Shown: positions 1 to 13,972 of the stretch, one piece after another | Layout: every line of letters begins with the position of its first letter | Position numbering within the stretch: the first letter of the stretch is position 1 | Assembly: GCA_036937835.1 (NCBI GenBank) | Contig: CM072877.1 | Location: 11,535,001-11,599,000, forward strand | Length of the DNA stretch: 64,000 bases | Direction: 5' to 3' | Source: Pampus argenteus | Lineage: Eukaryota; Chordata; Actinopteri; Scombriformes; Stromateidae | The notes under the pieces: model-generated | What the model saw: only the letters and a program-made list of their open reading frames with translations | The model's database searches: none | Told to the model about the DNA's origin: nothing | Made by a program: the position numbers and the translations under genes

Positions 1-2472
1 ATCCTTTATATCCTGTACTTCTTAAAACATTAGTATTGCCCTGAAAAACACTAAGAACAACGATGGCTAGTGATAAATTAAGCAATGAGCTTTTAGGACG
101 ATGTGTGTTAGGAAAGAGGAGCAGCAAGAAGAGTGGGTGGGTTGTGATATATGTAACAAGCAATGATGTTTGTCTAGGAGATAAAGGTATTATCTAAGAG
201 AGACAGAGAGTTAAAGGTAGAGAGGTTAAATGCAACAACATATATCATCACATAGGTACATTATAAGATAACCAAGTCATCTTTAGTACTTGTTTGATTC
301 AGGTTAAGGCAGACAATACGTGTTTTTTGTAATGCAGCATAAAAACAGCATTAGTTTGTGTTTAAGATTATATTAGTATTACCAATGTTATTCATCCAAT
401 GTCCTGCAGATTTTGGGAACTGAGATTAAACAATGTCCTCAGGATTTTTTTTTATATTATATCTTTGCTTATTTTCACTAAAGATTCTCGGCTGCAGCCC
501 TCATTTACGTCTTCCTTTGTCACTCCCTTGCAGAACAGAGAGATCTTGTAAAAGTCCAGCTGTGAAGACGAATTCCAGAGCTTCCAGGAAAAGCGCTATC
601 AGACAGCATTAGCCCAAATAACGTTGTTGATTAATCATTTACTAACAGGCTCTGACGTTGCTTCGTATGAGAGACATCCAAAGGCTAAAGCATTACTCAC
701 ACTGCCTGGTGTTTCTGGTCACACACTGACACACACACACACGCACACATGTAGAAAGAACACACTCTTGAGCATGCATACACATGGCTCCATGCACAAA
801 AACACTACTTAGGGGACTTGGATGCATGTGTGCATACCGCTCTCAGGCTTCTTGGCCTGTTACCTGACTGTAGCTCAAAGACCAAGTTTGGTTTGTAATT
901 CAACCCTTTTTCCTCTAAACATTTGACAAGCAAAGCTCCAGCAGGTGACAGAGACAGAGAGCGCAACGCGGACGAAAAGCTAATTTGAAGTGGGGTTTTT
1001 TTTTTTTTTTTTTTTTTCCTCCCAGCAAGAAGTTAACCTTAGCCAGATAAACAGGTGATTAATTTAACTGATCAGAAACACATGCTTAAACATGTCCTGA
1101 TGAGAACCGAATCTAGAGCCAGATACTGTAGATCTAATTCATTACTTGTAAGTACATGTAGATTCATTGCTTCGATGTCAGTGGATCAAAGCAATATGAG
1201 CGGATTGGATTACTAAACTCACAGTAATGATGATTCCTTTTTACACGAAGATGGAGAGAAAGAGGTACAGAAAGGGAGAAAAAAAACAAAAAAAAAAAGC
1301 AAATTTGATATCTCTTTCTTGGTAATCCTTTGCGTGATGACAATATTATTTTCATGTTGGTGTCTCCCTCGTTAAAGGTAAACCAGAACACATGTATGTG
1401 GTGTTGTTTGTTTGTGCTTGTAATTAAAGGCCTGTCACTTAGAGACACTGAGGGCTCCCCGGGCCAAGATACACACACAAAGAAAGATGTCTGTTATATA
1501 ATAAAACTAAATGAATCATTGTAATTATTCTCAGACGGGCGCTGGGAGGGAATACCTCAGAGACCAACATTATAGTGTCATGTTAGCATGAGCATAGCTG
1601 TAGTTTTTAAGTGTGTGTGTTATAGACAGTATATAAAAGACGATGTGGGTATCTAGCAAATGGCAAACACAGAATACTATAAGCTCATCTGAATAGTAAC
1701 TATCCTGATAATATGCTCCGTGCTCCAAGAAAGTCTAAATATTTGATAGCATACCTGCTAACATATGATTACACGAGACAAATGGTTTTAAACAGCACTG
1801 AAATACTTTTTCAAAGATTGAAAAAGACTCCTAAACGCCGCAGGCCAAGTTGATTCAGCTACAAATTATATTTTCTTTTTTTTTTTTTTTCTCTCTTTTT
1901 TTTTTTTTTAGTGCTGCGGTTGGATAAACTCCCTTAACACAACTGCTGCAAAACCATCTGTCTGAGAGGAGAGTAATCAGTGTCAGGTGAAATAACACGG
2001 ATGGACCATGAATCACTAGAAAAATTTGAATGCTGATATTAAAAATCTGTGTTGGAAATCTTACGCAGTGCTTCCGACAACTCTGGATCTAGAAAAGTTT
2101 TCCTCAGGATTTAAGTTTCTTCGAATTTCAGTTTTTGATATTTTGGAATTTGCACCTGTACAGCATGACAGTTTGAAGGTGTAACACCTGGAGTTATTTG
2201 AGCCAATGTTTTCTTACTCACAGGGTTTCCAATTTTATGTCAAGCACAAGGTGCTTCACATACGTTGACAAGTGTTTCACGTTTTCTTCATAGACATAAA
2301 TCACACTATTGCTATTCTTCCATCATAAATTGTATAATGTAAACTTGTGTGGTTCAAATGGTTGTGATTAGAAGGATTTGTTGTGACACGATTTATTTAC
2401 ATGAATTTACATGTCAGTGTAAACTTTTGATACAGAACAACAGGTGATTGCAGTCAATAGTCCTTGCAGTCT
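1..2472. other. intergenic DNA, no gene recognised
   Basis: Only short open frames, some created by CA tracts, with no exon-like codon use or family resemblance. There are poly-T runs near 994-1018 and 1875-1912. Confidence 0.5.
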
Positions 2473-3124
2473 GTTGCACCAGCTGTGTGTAAGTTCTCTC
2501 TTACGTCAGGTTGGTGCAAAGCCCACACTAAACAATAATAATAATCATAATAATAATGAAATAAATTAGTTTGATACTAAATCTGTGTTGCACCACAGAG
2601 ATGTAAGTTTCATCTTGGCTACACTGGCATAAAGTCCACACTAACTAAAATATACACATTCTGTGGCCAATCAGTGAAAAGCATTATTCTTGATCCAGTG
2701 TTTATTACCGTGTTGTCAAATTACATCAACAGTCTGGGACAGGGTTGTTGCCTACCACAAATGAAGGCTTTTATACGCTATTGCTATTTGTTAGGTTCAT
2801 AGACTGTAACTTAGTAAGGTTACATCTGTGGTGAGCACCCTTCATCATCATTGTATTGTAATTTACCACGTTATGATCCTCCGAGGGCCCAAGTCAAAGT
2901 CATCATAAATGTCCAAGGGGGTGTAATCTATCATGGAGAACGTATTGCCAACGCAAAACAACTGGTATGATTTTCTCCTTCTCATCTTCCCAGTTATCCC
3001 TCCTTTCATAACGATGCGCAACGCCAAGCACTATTTTACGGAGGACTTTACACCTACTAAAGGCTAGGTATGAGATTTAAGTTGTAACGTATGCCTATGT
3101 TGGAACTATTTCAGCTGGTGCAAC
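2473..3124. mobile_element. putative non-autonomous DNA element with 13-bp terminal inverted repeats
   Basis: GTTGCACCAGCTG at 2473-2485 is exactly inverted at 3112-3124, enclosing about 650 bp without coding capacity. A related direct copy of the left end (GTTGCACCA, then ATGTAAGTT, then TCCACACTAA) starts near 2587, suggesting a nested or duplicated end. The superfamily is not determined. Confidence 0.45.
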
Positions 3125-4500
3125 CCTTAAAATGTTAGTAGTGCATAAACTCTGACTTCATTTATAAATTATGTTCAAACTAGGCCATGTTTGAACTATG
3201 AATAGACATGTTTTAGAACACACAAAGATCATCTGCTTGGAGTAAGAATGTGTGTGACACACATGTTTTTTTCACATGTTCGGCTAGCTTGTTAAAAAAA
3301 TTCTTAAAGTGGCATCTTCTGTTTCTACCTCATTAAAAATCCAAGATCTCTAAAAAATGCAAATATGTTTGATTTCAAACAATTTCCTGCTGGACACAAG
3401 ATGTTTCCTATGTATTGTTAGTGCACTGCAGGCTTCAAGTTGCCACATCACATAGCAGCCTTTGCCCCCAAACTAGGTGTAATGTCATGAATAATGCTCT
3501 TTCATACATGCCATGAACGTTTAAGTTTAAGGCTTTAACCTGCAAAATAAATAGTAAGGAGTGCTAGTGGTTGTAAATGTAGTATTTGAAAAGAACTCCT
3601 GAAAATAAAAACAAAAAAAAACCAAATGCATACATGCAAAGAGTAAACCAGTAAATTTAATAACAGAATGTACTACAGTCTCTGATTTTTATTACTTACT
3701 TTATTGAAATCTATAAAATTATTTATGCGTTCTGTTAGAAATGTGGAGATGCAAGCCCCCCCACAGCAGCCATATCGGAGAGAGTCTCCATCGACTCTGG
3801 GGTGTTTAGTCTGAGCGCTCCACGCCACCATCTGCTTTACAGCTGTCTGTTGGAGGGTCTAATTAGAACAATGATAATGTCCAATCATCTATGCTACATT
3901 AAACTAACATTTGACTCGACCAATCAGAAAGTCAGGGAGCCCGAGGAGTCAAAGCTCAAGAGAGGAGCTGTTACTGTCAAAGAGCTAAATGAGTGGTTGT
4001 TAAAGATTTAGAACATTTCGGTTGCTCGTGCTAATTACAGAGAGCCGGTGACTAGAAGAACACAGTCGAATAGAGTTAATCTAGCACTGAGATGATTCGT
4101 TGTGTGTTGATTGACAGTGTTAATCAACAGCAATTGTATATATTTTTGTCATTTATTTGTTGCAATGATTAGTTAATTGATTGATGACCAAACCAGGAGA
4201 AAATTACCGGTAATTGGCAACTATTTTGATAATCGATTACTTACTATAACACTAGCTTCTGCCCTTTCCCAGCTCTTTCCCTTCTCCTCTTCCAACATCA
4301 GTTACTGTATCTTTTCTTCCTCCTCCTCCTCCTCCATCCTCTTCATTCTTTCTCACTCCCATGCCCCTCAGGCCTGACACCAGCCTCCCTTTGAAGTCCT
4401 CTTTTAAGAGCACAATTAACCCCCTCCTCCAGACACTGCACTCACTTCTCACCTTTTTAATAAGGCACTCATAGACAAGTGTCAGACCTTTTTTTTCTTT

Positions 4501-4534
<34 letters not shown>

Positions 4535-5262
4535 TTAGATCTACAGGTCCTTACAACACGCCTGTAAATTCTTTTGTCACTTGGCTGCAAACTCAGAGAC
4601 CCCTTCCTGTGTACATGCTGTGGTACCGTACACATGTGCGTTTGTGAGAGAGAGAAGGCAAATGAAACGGGGGAAACAGAGGGTCTTCTGGTGGTTTGAC
4701 TCAGTGTAAATGCAGCTTCCGGTACTTGGATACAAACTGAATCAGTGGTGACTGGAGGTTGAAAGAAGTCATTAGGGCAGTAGACCATCTAATTGCCTCT
4801 CAGCATGTGCTGTTTTGTGCACCGCTCACAATATCTATCCAGTTTTACTCCAAAACCAGGGTCTTAATACGCTGCTTTAACAGCCTCTACTCTTCTGGTT
4901 TTGGAGATTTGCTCACATTCAGCATTAAGAGCTCAACTTGGCATCTTAAAAGGAAACAGGTCCATTTTCCTGTGATTTGTACCCCATACCTCTGCAATCT
5001 ATACATGCTCAGTGTTTCCGGCGCTGACGGGATTCATGGCCTCAGGCTCTCACAGTAATTCAGTGCAGGTCAATCTTTGTGGCTCAGCCTGTTGCACGAG
5101 GATGTTTTCTTTGTAAACCTCGATCAGGGCACATATGAATATCGCCTGATAGCAGTAGACATGATTTAAAATAATATTGAAATTGCCACTTTGACTAGTT
5201 TTTGTTGTAGAGTCTAAAACCAAAAATGATTGCCTCTAAGGCTCAAAACTTGCCACATCAAA
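3125..5262. other. intergenic DNA with a repeat fragment and TC/CA tracts
   Basis: No gene is supported. A fragment of the dispersed repeat family described in the findings lies at about 4160-4240. A (TC)n-(AC)n tract lies at about 4501-4533. Pyrimidine-rich sequence around 4260-4360 yields long but low-complexity open frames. Confidence 0.45.
4160..4240. repeat. short copy of the same dispersed repeat
   Basis: GGCAACTATTTTGATAATC at 4216-4234 is identical over 19 bp to 33670-33688. Flanking ATTAGTTAATTGATTGATGA also fits the family. Confidence 0.5.
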
Positions 5263-5515
5263 GTGAAAACCTTTGTTCCCGTTCAGCCACAACAGCGTTA
5301 TTGAGCTCAGGACGGATGTTGGGAGTGAAAGCCTGGCGGCAGTGTTGTTCCAATTCATCTCCAAGGTGTTGAGGTCGGGGCTCTGTGCAGGTCACAGGTC
5401 ACAGATAGACGTATTTAAATATTAGAGCTAAACTAAATTAAAAACACCCCCTAGCCCAAAAAGTATACAAAAGGGGTGTCCACATACTTTTGGACATGAA
5501 GTATATATATCTTTT
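5263..5515. mobile_element. Tc1-like / MITE fragment
   Basis: The segment ends with GTGTCCACATACTTTTGG (about 5477-5494), a terminus common in teleost Tc1-like non-autonomous elements. Upstream lies the associated internal sequence (ATTCATCTCCAAGGTGTTGA and GGGCTCTGTGCAGG). No transposase frame survives. Confidence 0.55.
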
Positions 5516-5698
5516 CATCAGTTAATAGTGTGCATCATTGTGGCACGCTGCTAATCCTGCAGAGATTGAGAGGATATTCCATATGCAAACACAGACATGC
5601 TGCCTTCCTAAAATAACTTCCTCAGAAGCGACGGCAGCTCAGTGTTGAGCTACTTAAGACCAGCAAGCCTTTGAGGAGGGAAGACTTTCCTTCCCCAC

Positions 5699-5699
5699 T

Positions 5700-5730
<31 letters not shown>

Positions 5731-5746
5731 GTCTCTCTGTCTCCCT
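5699..5746. repeat. (CT)n microsatellite
   Basis: CT dinucleotide tract of about 48 bp with a few CTGT interruptions. Confidence 0.9.
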
Positions 5747-8700
5747 CGCTTTCTGTCATTAATAATATGATATTGTTCCATCTGTCGGGGGGAGCCAGCG
5801 TGGAGCACGTGTTTCCAGTTAGGCTCATCAGAACCTGATGTGGGGAGGTCCGAGTGAACGAGAGGGACTGAAAACTGGGAAGCTTGGCCTCGAATGGGAA
5901 AAGTAATTAAATCACCGGGTCTCCACTATTTCAGCGCACAGGTATACAATTTGGTGATATATGAAAATTCACAAAGTCTGCTTGGAACAAGATGGACTCT
6001 GATATCCCGTGGGAAAGATATGGGGGGGGGGTTTAACATTGTGATTTAACATTGACACACTGTACAAAGCATTTTTCAGATTGTCTAGTTTTATGTCAAA
6101 TGTTTACATGCACATATTTTCAACAATATACAATTTATACAATATTGTATAATTATATTGGTTTACAAAGAAGGTGCCCTGGGACACAAGCAAGTTGACA
6201 TTACTATTAAAACATATTTGTAAGATGCCATAATGTAAAACAACAAACAAGTAAATAGCTCGATCAAAGGCCTTGTTCTGCCCACTGCTATAACCCCATC
6301 TCCAGACAATACTGCTGCAATCATTCTGCACTAAATGCAGAAATAAACATCTCTGGAGCCAAAACTCTCTTCTCACATCAGGAATCTCATCCAACCAACC
6401 CACATCTGTACAGAGAGGTTTCAGAAGGATAAGAGCCCCCCCGTCTAATACACTGTCAAATCTGCTGATTTGACAGTGTATTATTGATTACAGATTGAAT
6501 ATCACCAACGTGCAGGCAAAAATTGGTGATTTGTAAACACTAAAGAAAGAGAAAACAGCAGCTTGTTAGACAGAGCTGCTGGCTTTGTTATGTTTTCTAT
6601 AATTCTAAAGTTGTGCTGAATGATGTTTATAGGAGGAATAATGTAACCTGAAATCACCCCTTCAGTGGTAAAATAGTGCAAACACTCTTCATTTTGACTG
6701 TAGCATCTGTCCTTCTAAATCAACTCAGAGAGGTAGACACATTTACTTATCTAACTATTTGAAGTTATATTATCACAGTTGTGGCTTTTACACTTATTCG
6801 CAGCACATCACTCGCAGTGTTTCTGTGTGGACTTTGCTGGTGAGGCTACTTGTGGTCTGCTGTGTTGTGGTCTTATAGAGTCTCGAGTGTAACTGTATCT
6901 GCGTGACCTGGGTTACTGCCGCCAGCAGAGCTGCAGTCAGCGTACTGTGATGTCAGAGACTGCATCGCGGTGCCCAGAGATGGTGCGGTGGTTGCAGAGG
7001 AGTACCACCTAGTTTAAGAAATCATATCTGCTATCAGAACTGTCAAATCACTGGTGTGCCGCCAGTAGCGACAATCAACATCAGTCAGATTTGATTAATA
7101 AAATTATAAGTATATAATTATAAGTATAGTTTACCATAGGAAATGTTCCAGTGTTCTGTTATGGTCAACTTTTCCAATTGAATCTCTATGGATGTGGACA
7201 CTGTTTGTTACTCAGACAGTATATGGATTCAGTAATGTTAGAAATATTATACTGCAATGGTGGAATTCAGACAGCATTCATGAACGCTCCTCATATTATC
7301 TCTCTTCTGTGATTCCTCTCGTTACTTTTGTTCCGTAATGCTTTCATGAGCTTCTACCAAGAGTAGGATGTAGATTCCTTTAAAATCGTCCTTCATCTTT
7401 TATCATCTTTTATCCATTATACTTTGGTTCAAAGACCATCTTTAGATGCCTCGAGGAAACACAACCCATAAATTTTGAATCATTCCATTTGGTTTGGTTT
7501 GGTCAAAGAGAAGGACTTTTTAAATGTTTTCCATCAAAGAGCGGTCTTGTAGTACAATTAAAACCCTTGTTTTTCAAAAAAATGTGTCTATTTGGTCAGT
7601 TTTGGTCAGTGCCGTTATGTAGAGTAGAAATCCAGCCATGTTGTATTCTAGTAACACACTAAGAGCCGTTTATGTTTTCTTTACTGCATATTCCATGGGT
7701 ACACGTTTGATTGTGTTTTTGCATGCTTTTATTGTGTGTGTGTGTGTGTGTGTGTGTGTACATACTTTAATGTGCATGAATGTGTGTGAGTGTGTTTGTG
7801 GGCCACAGTAGGCTGCAGGCGAGGTTACATCTTGCAGCAATTAAGCTGCATGCGTCTCTTACACCCCTCCATTCGTCTACTGCAGAGTCTTGTTTCAAGC
7901 CAGCCTGCATTAGACAAACTGAGAACATTTGACGGCTTGGTGACTTGGGCTAGATGAGTAAACATAACAACAACATGTTCCACACATCAGTTAATTACTT
8001 TACAGGAGGGGGGTAGAAGGAAGAGAATTAAACGAGAGTTAAGTTAAGGAATAGAGAAATGGGGAAGAGTGAGATATAAGTGAAGGCCTTGATGTGATGA
8101 CAGCGGCTGAAACGGGAACGGGAACAAAAAGATGAGACTTGCAGACTTATGTATACGCTATGTTTACATTTTCACATCTAAGAAAAAAACAATCTGTAAA
8201 ACATGTTTGATTTCTCTGTTGCAAACTTTCACTTCCACAATGCTCATTACCGTCAGACCCTCCATCACAATGCATGTATAAACACCCCTGTGGTCTCAAT
8301 GTTCTGCCAAGGAGAGAGAGAGAGACGCGGATCAGTGAGTTTTCTCAGTTTTCTGCCATCAACATGATGGCAATCACAACATGACTGAAAACATGCTAGC
8401 AGTTCTCTTGGCTGAGATTACAGACATACCAAAACCTTCCTCTGTTTCTGTGTGTCTGGATGCCAAAAGCATTACTGAGAGACACTTTGATATCACAATA
8501 GAACAATAGAAGTTTAAACTAAAGTGTCAACATATAGTCAACAAATAATCTGATATATGATCTATTGTAATGAGAAGTCACACAAGTATTGATTGTGGAG
8601 ACAGTATGTATACTGAAAACGTGTAGTTGAAACTAGTATGTAGATTGCTATACTGCCCCTAAGACTAGATATTTTCATATAACCAACAATACAAGTTGGA

Positions 8701-8805
8701 TTAGTAGTCTGGTGAGGTAATAAGATGAGGTTTCCACGGTTACCCCTCATAACTACAGAAAGACCCCCTGAAGTACAAGTACCCCCTCGTTGGGAATCAC
8801 TGATC
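5747..8805. other. intergenic DNA, no gene recognised
   Basis: No supportable exon. A (TG)n tract lies at 7733-7759 and a G run at about 6028. Around 6900-7060 the sequence is more GC-rich but has no open frame of note. Confidence 0.45.
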
Positions 8806-8945
8806 TACACTACACAAATGTACAGTATGTGGACACCCAAACATTGCACCCATGTGATTATTGAATATCTCATTGTAAAACATGCCGTCTTTGTGCAGTC
8901 AGGATTTTCAGAAGAACACATGTACACATTATAATTAAATGCATA
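8806..8945. mobile_element. terminal fragment of a Tc1-like / MITE element
   Basis: AGTATGTGGACAC (about 8825-8837) is the exact reverse complement of the end at 5477-5489 and is followed by CATTGCACCCATGTGATT, a sequence recurrent next to this terminus in teleost genomes. Only one end is visible. Confidence 0.45.
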
Positions 8946-11900
8946 TGGAAATGTGATGGATTCTGAATATGTTACCCATTAATGCATCTAAAATATCCGT
9001 CTGTTGATATTATTATCCATGGTAATAGCAAATATGGAAATGTATATTTAGACACGATGTGAGATTAATTCACCTTTCAATCAGAGAAAAAGTTTCTAGC
9101 CCTGCAAAGTCACAGTCTTTTATCAGCTCCAGTGGAGTAACGACGTTCTTTCAGGCTTTTTGATACCGCATTTTATTGTTGGCTCGACTAACCACAGCTT
9201 GATGAGATGCAGGGCAGAGTTCAGCTGCTGGCCAGATATCCTGACGGTTGTCACCAGGCAGAGGAACCCCTGATCTTCTTAAGATTTAGTTTGGCGCAGC
9301 TGGTTACATTTTAGTGCTGTCTTACATCTTGTAGCCCAAACACAACAATAATTGTAACAAATATTTCTGTAATTGTGCCACAGTTATCCAAAAGCATCCC
9401 ATATTTACTAGAAGAGACAAGAATCTATAGCAGGAAAAAAGTTAAGCAGATAACTCCAGCCAGCAGCCTTATGACACACACCAATGAAAAGTCATACAAC
9501 AGTATTTATTACGCACGCAATCAGTGATTAGAATTGCACAGTATAAACAAATAGTTAGCAATGACACAAACAAAAAAAAGTTCTAAAATGGACTTTATGG
9601 CTGCTGTGTTAAATCACCACTGAGCTGCAGTTGTCAAGTAAACTAACCAGAAAACTGCATGTGCCAGCTGATAGAGGTTTCTACGTTACTTCTCTTAGTC
9701 GCAGATTTGTCCCTCTCTCCTGATCTGCTACTCTTGCTCCACCATGCTTTCTCTCTTGGCCCAACCTCTTCTCATTTCCTCTATGAAAAGGCTCTTCCAG
9801 CTGCAGTCTTCCTCTCCTGGGCTTTGACCTTCTGTTATGACTTCTTAGCCTTATCCAAAGTCTGTCTCCACTGTTCATTTCTGAGCCATTTTTCTCTTTG
9901 TATAATTATTATATACTATATCTGTATACATGCAAAAAAGTAAGTAAATTATGTCCTCCGGGGGTTCCTCAGGGTTCAATTCTCAGTCTCCTCATCATTT
10001 AATATTTTGGCATTTTTTGAATCCGTTAACCCCTAATATTGCTTTAAAGGAGGGCAGCAACTAACAATTGTTTTCATCATAGATAAATATGCAAATTATC
10101 TTATTAAATCTTTTTGTGATTTGTTTAATGAATGTCATAAAATAGCAAAGAAGGGTAATTATTTTTGTCTCACCAACAGTTCAAAAAACAAATCCTAATA
10201 TTTCAGTAGATGCAACCTGGGAGGTTTTGGAAATGTTGTTTTCAAAACGATATAAGCTAGGATTGGGCAATATTACGATATGGCATAAGTGTTGTCTTTT
10301 TATGGTTTTTAAGGCTGCATTACATTAAAGTAGTAAGAAGAAAGAAGTAAGTTACTGAACTTACCAGCCTCATCAATATCGGGGTATTTGGTCAAAATTA
10401 TTATGATACTTGCACCTAGCCCCAATACAAACAATACAAACATTATTTAATAATCAAATAATTTGTTAAAAATGTTTCAGTTGTCTGACTGATTCATTGG
10501 CATTTTTTTTTTAGTTCTACTTCAAAAAGCCCTTTGAAAAATGAGATAAATAATATGTGACGTGTGGAACAACAGTAGAAATATCTGGAAAAAATATTGA
10601 AGGAAAACACTGAAAGGTCAATGTGATTTTCTTCAAATGAACAAATATGAACACAGAAACAACAAAGAAAACTTTGTCGTTTGAACGTCCTCATCGGTTA
10701 TCTTGAAATTGAACATTTGAGTTTAGCAAAGCAGAATTGCTCCTGCCACCCAAAGACATTGAGGTTTCACTGCAGCCTGGGATGCTTGACAAATATGGGA
10801 CCTTCCTGGATTAGGATCACAGCACTAGATCTCTTTTCACTAACCCCCAAGGCCTGGGGGCAGAACGTGTGGGAAAGCAAGATTGACAGGAAGTTGTTGT
10901 GTAAAAGCAGAGGTGTGTGTGTGTGTGTGCGCGCACACTTTCTTGGATGCACATGTGTATGTGTGTGTTTGCCCAGCAGGCAGAACACAGGGCCAGAGCA
11001 GGAAACGAAGTGGTTGTGCCACCGGTTAGAGGAAACACAACAGCAGATAAATTACCCAGAGTTGGGCTGGCAGGACTTCTGAGAGCCAAAACTGAGTGGA
11101 CACTGAGGGAGGACAGAGTGTTGACATGGAGGACGGTGTGCCTAACCCAACAGGAAAACAAACAATGCATGACCTTTAGCTTTTAAGTAGAAGTATTTCA
11201 AACTCTGAAGCCTGACATGTATATTTTTTACTTGAGAAGAGACACAAATACCATGTATGTATAAAGTGTTTCAGTAAGGTGACTGTAAACTCTTCCAAAA
11301 GATATTCATACATTAGGCGTGATCAGATATTTTTGTTATGCTTCTCAAGTCAATTGTTAAGCTTTTTTCATTAACTTAACAACTTTTTTTGTAAGCAGGG
11401 AGGACTATATGGCAGAGACATGAGGTGCAAGTTTGACAAAGGTTGCCATCTAGTGGTCATTTACTGCCAATTTAGTCTCATCCTATTATAATGCTTCACT
11501 CAATACTTACCATTGGTTGTTAAAGAAAATGTAAAATGAACTCCTGGATAACAAATAAACAGATCACATTGTTGCTAAGAAATGTTTAATTAAATGGACC
11601 ATTTAGTTGATCTATTATGCTATGTGTTCTTTATCTAGAAACCAAAGTCTTTAGTTGCACTGTTAAGAACTGGCATCATCCTCTAGCTTTTGAGTTTGGG
11701 AGATGTATGATTAGTATGATTTTTGGAGAAGATTGATGATTGAAATGTATGTATGTACTTTGATGATTTGAGGTTGTTAATCCTTCATGAAACGGCTCGC
11801 CACAAAATTGAAATATTCTGGTGTACAGATATCATCAGAAATTGTAAAGGTTGTTCAATTCTGAACTGTTTAATTTTTTAGTTTTAAGTTTGTCTCAAAT

Positions 11901-12169
11901 GCCTGGGAAAGATGGACGACTAACTTTGTATTAATTTCCTTAGCTTAATAATTATAGTCTTTATACTTAACTGTATATTTATATGAATTTTGATGTAGAC
12001 ATGTAGTCCAAAAACTTGATTGTGGTTTTGATTTTGGGACACTTTGTACTTTAGTAGTGTTATAAAATGTATACATAGCATAACATTACCATTTAGCAAT
12101 AAGCAGATCATTTTAACTCATTCTGATTTATAATAAATGGAAAGCATAAAACACAAGACACCAGAGAAT
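8946..12169. other. intergenic DNA downstream of rai14, no gene recognised
   Basis: Contains a copy of the dispersed repeat family at about 10046-10235 (GCAGCAACTAACAATTG) and a (GT)n tract at about 10913-10930. Open frames near 10.7-11.2 kb are low-complexity products of the GT tract and lack splice or homology support. CATCTAGTGG near 11448 is a short motif often found at ends of teleost repeats. Confidence 0.45.
10046..10235. repeat. copy of the AGGGCTGCA-bordered dispersed repeat
   Basis: Begins GGAGGGCAGCAACTAACAAT and continues with TTTTCATCAT. It is degraded compared with the copy at 33.6-33.9 kb. Confidence 0.45.
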
Positions 12170-13972
12170 ACAATATTTTAAAAATGTATTAATGTGGGCA
12201 AAAAAAGCAATTGTCAAACAAGCAGTTTTACAGATCACTACAGAACTGTTGGTAAAGAAAGAACCAGCAGAAAAATAGTCTCTTCCTCATCCCTTTCTTG
12301 GTACAAAACATTTCATTCAAGGCCTAGAGAGAAGTTTTTTTTATAATATCCCGCAACCTATGAAATGAAATAAAGACATGCAAAGGCTCTACTCAGGGTC
12401 CAACAAAACTCAGTCAGGTGTAAATCATGTTCAGTAAAAAATTCCTGAGTGATTAACGAGAGTGGGAGGTTCACTTCAGTCCGATAGAAATGTGTTTAAT
12501 CTGTTTCCAGATAAACCGTGTTAGTGTTGTGTGTTTTCTGAATAATCAGACTGAGGGCATGTGGCTGTAAGCACAGTACTAAGGCAAAGGAGTGTAATGT
12601 GAAAATAGTTCAGAAGTCTCAAAGACATGCATTTGAAATTAATTTTCAAAAACTGTATATAACTGTATAACAGTGTATAACCGTACCTGCAAAGGAAGAT
12701 TGAAAGGAGATGGGAGAATCACAAACATAAGACAGAAAGTCACTCCTGAAAATTGGCAAAAATATTAAGATGGTACAAGGAAGTGATATTTTGGCAATTA
12801 AGAACTGTTGATATTGACTGTTATTCCCAGTTATAAGTACTGCAGAGCATGAAAAACACAAGTGTAGGCACGTGACAGAAAACAGAAGTTTTATGCAAAA
12901 TGTTGCTTTTTAAGTAAGAAATTGCTGAACAAAAGACCAAAGTGTAAGAGTAGAGAAACGCAAGAACCAAAAAGCTTACCTACCTAACTATCCTCAAGTC
13001 AAAAAGTCTAAAACATTAAGCCCATAATGCTGGGCATTTGTTACAAATGAAATATTTTGTCTTTTTGTTACAGTAAGTCGATGCTATTCAACCCCTTATA
13101 GGTAAAAGTAAATATGGATAATAACAGGAAAATAAACTAAACAAATTAAAGTGTCACTAGAACAAATAGTGCGTTGACATGAAACAAGGCCATCAAAAAT
13201 ACAGCTATCAAACCTCTTCATTAAAGTAACTTAGAAAACATGACATTGTACTGTAATACAGTTCAGTAAAATTGGATTTTTTTGTGCTAATAGAAAAATA
13301 TCATTACAGTATCATCACTTTTTTTTTTTTCATAGAAGTGCGGCCAAAAAAGTTTTCTATGATTTTTTTTGGGCTGCCGTTGGAACAAAGTAACACGCAT
13401 CACTATGAGGGCACAAATAATTTAGGTCGTATCAGGACAACATGAACAACCGTTGAACATTTAGACAACAAGTAAAATAAAACTAACACTGTTGTATCAT
13501 GAAAATAGATACTATTAACAGCAGCGCCAACTTTCATATGTATCTAAATGCACACGTAACAGAAACAAACTCACTGTTTTCATTGGACTGAATAGTGCGT
13601 ACACACATTACGTTTGCATTATCACACTTGTGCAACAGCATGTGATTTAAAGTTACAGCACATTTACAGTGTAGTGTTAACATGCACATCCTGAAACTAT
13701 GCGTTTGGCAGAAGATTTCAACCGACTGGCTGTCAGACAGCATCTGTGTGCTGGGCTGGAGTTTCCCAAAAACAGCCTTCGCAAAGGCAAAGAACACATG
13801 ACTGTAAACCTCATTTACAAAGACTCGAGGTTTATCCAGAGGCACCGAGTGTTGCTCTGCTTGTTGTCGGCACAAGAACGTGTAAATTCGGACGGAAGGA
13901 GGTGAGGGGATGCCATCAGTTCACTTAAACTTCATTCACAACATGCTTTTGGGAAACCGGACCCGTTGTGTC
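12170..13972 (-). other. rai14: probable rai14 3'UTR
   Basis: After the rai14 stop no further coding exon is visible downstream on the minus strand. About 1.8 kb of AT-rich sequence follows, containing only short open frames. No canonical AATAAA was seen on this strand here. A variant signal (AATACA at about 12191-12186, followed by a GT-rich stretch) and an ATTAAA near 12499-12494 are candidates, so the end is uncertain. Confidence 0.4.

Noticed and set aside
4252..4788. Minus-strand open frame of 178 codons
   Set aside because: The translation is a mosaic of simple sequence (TC/CA tracts, glycine run) with no family signature, splice support or conserved start; a product of low-complexity DNA.
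9659..9943. Leucine-rich plus-strand frame and its antisense basic frame
   Set aside because: No splice sites, signal or family match; could be an old pseudo-exon or repeat but nothing supports that.
10681..11186. Overlapping open frames on both strands near a GT tract
   Set aside because: They share the same repeat (CVCVCV / THTHTH), occur in several frames at once and show no homology.
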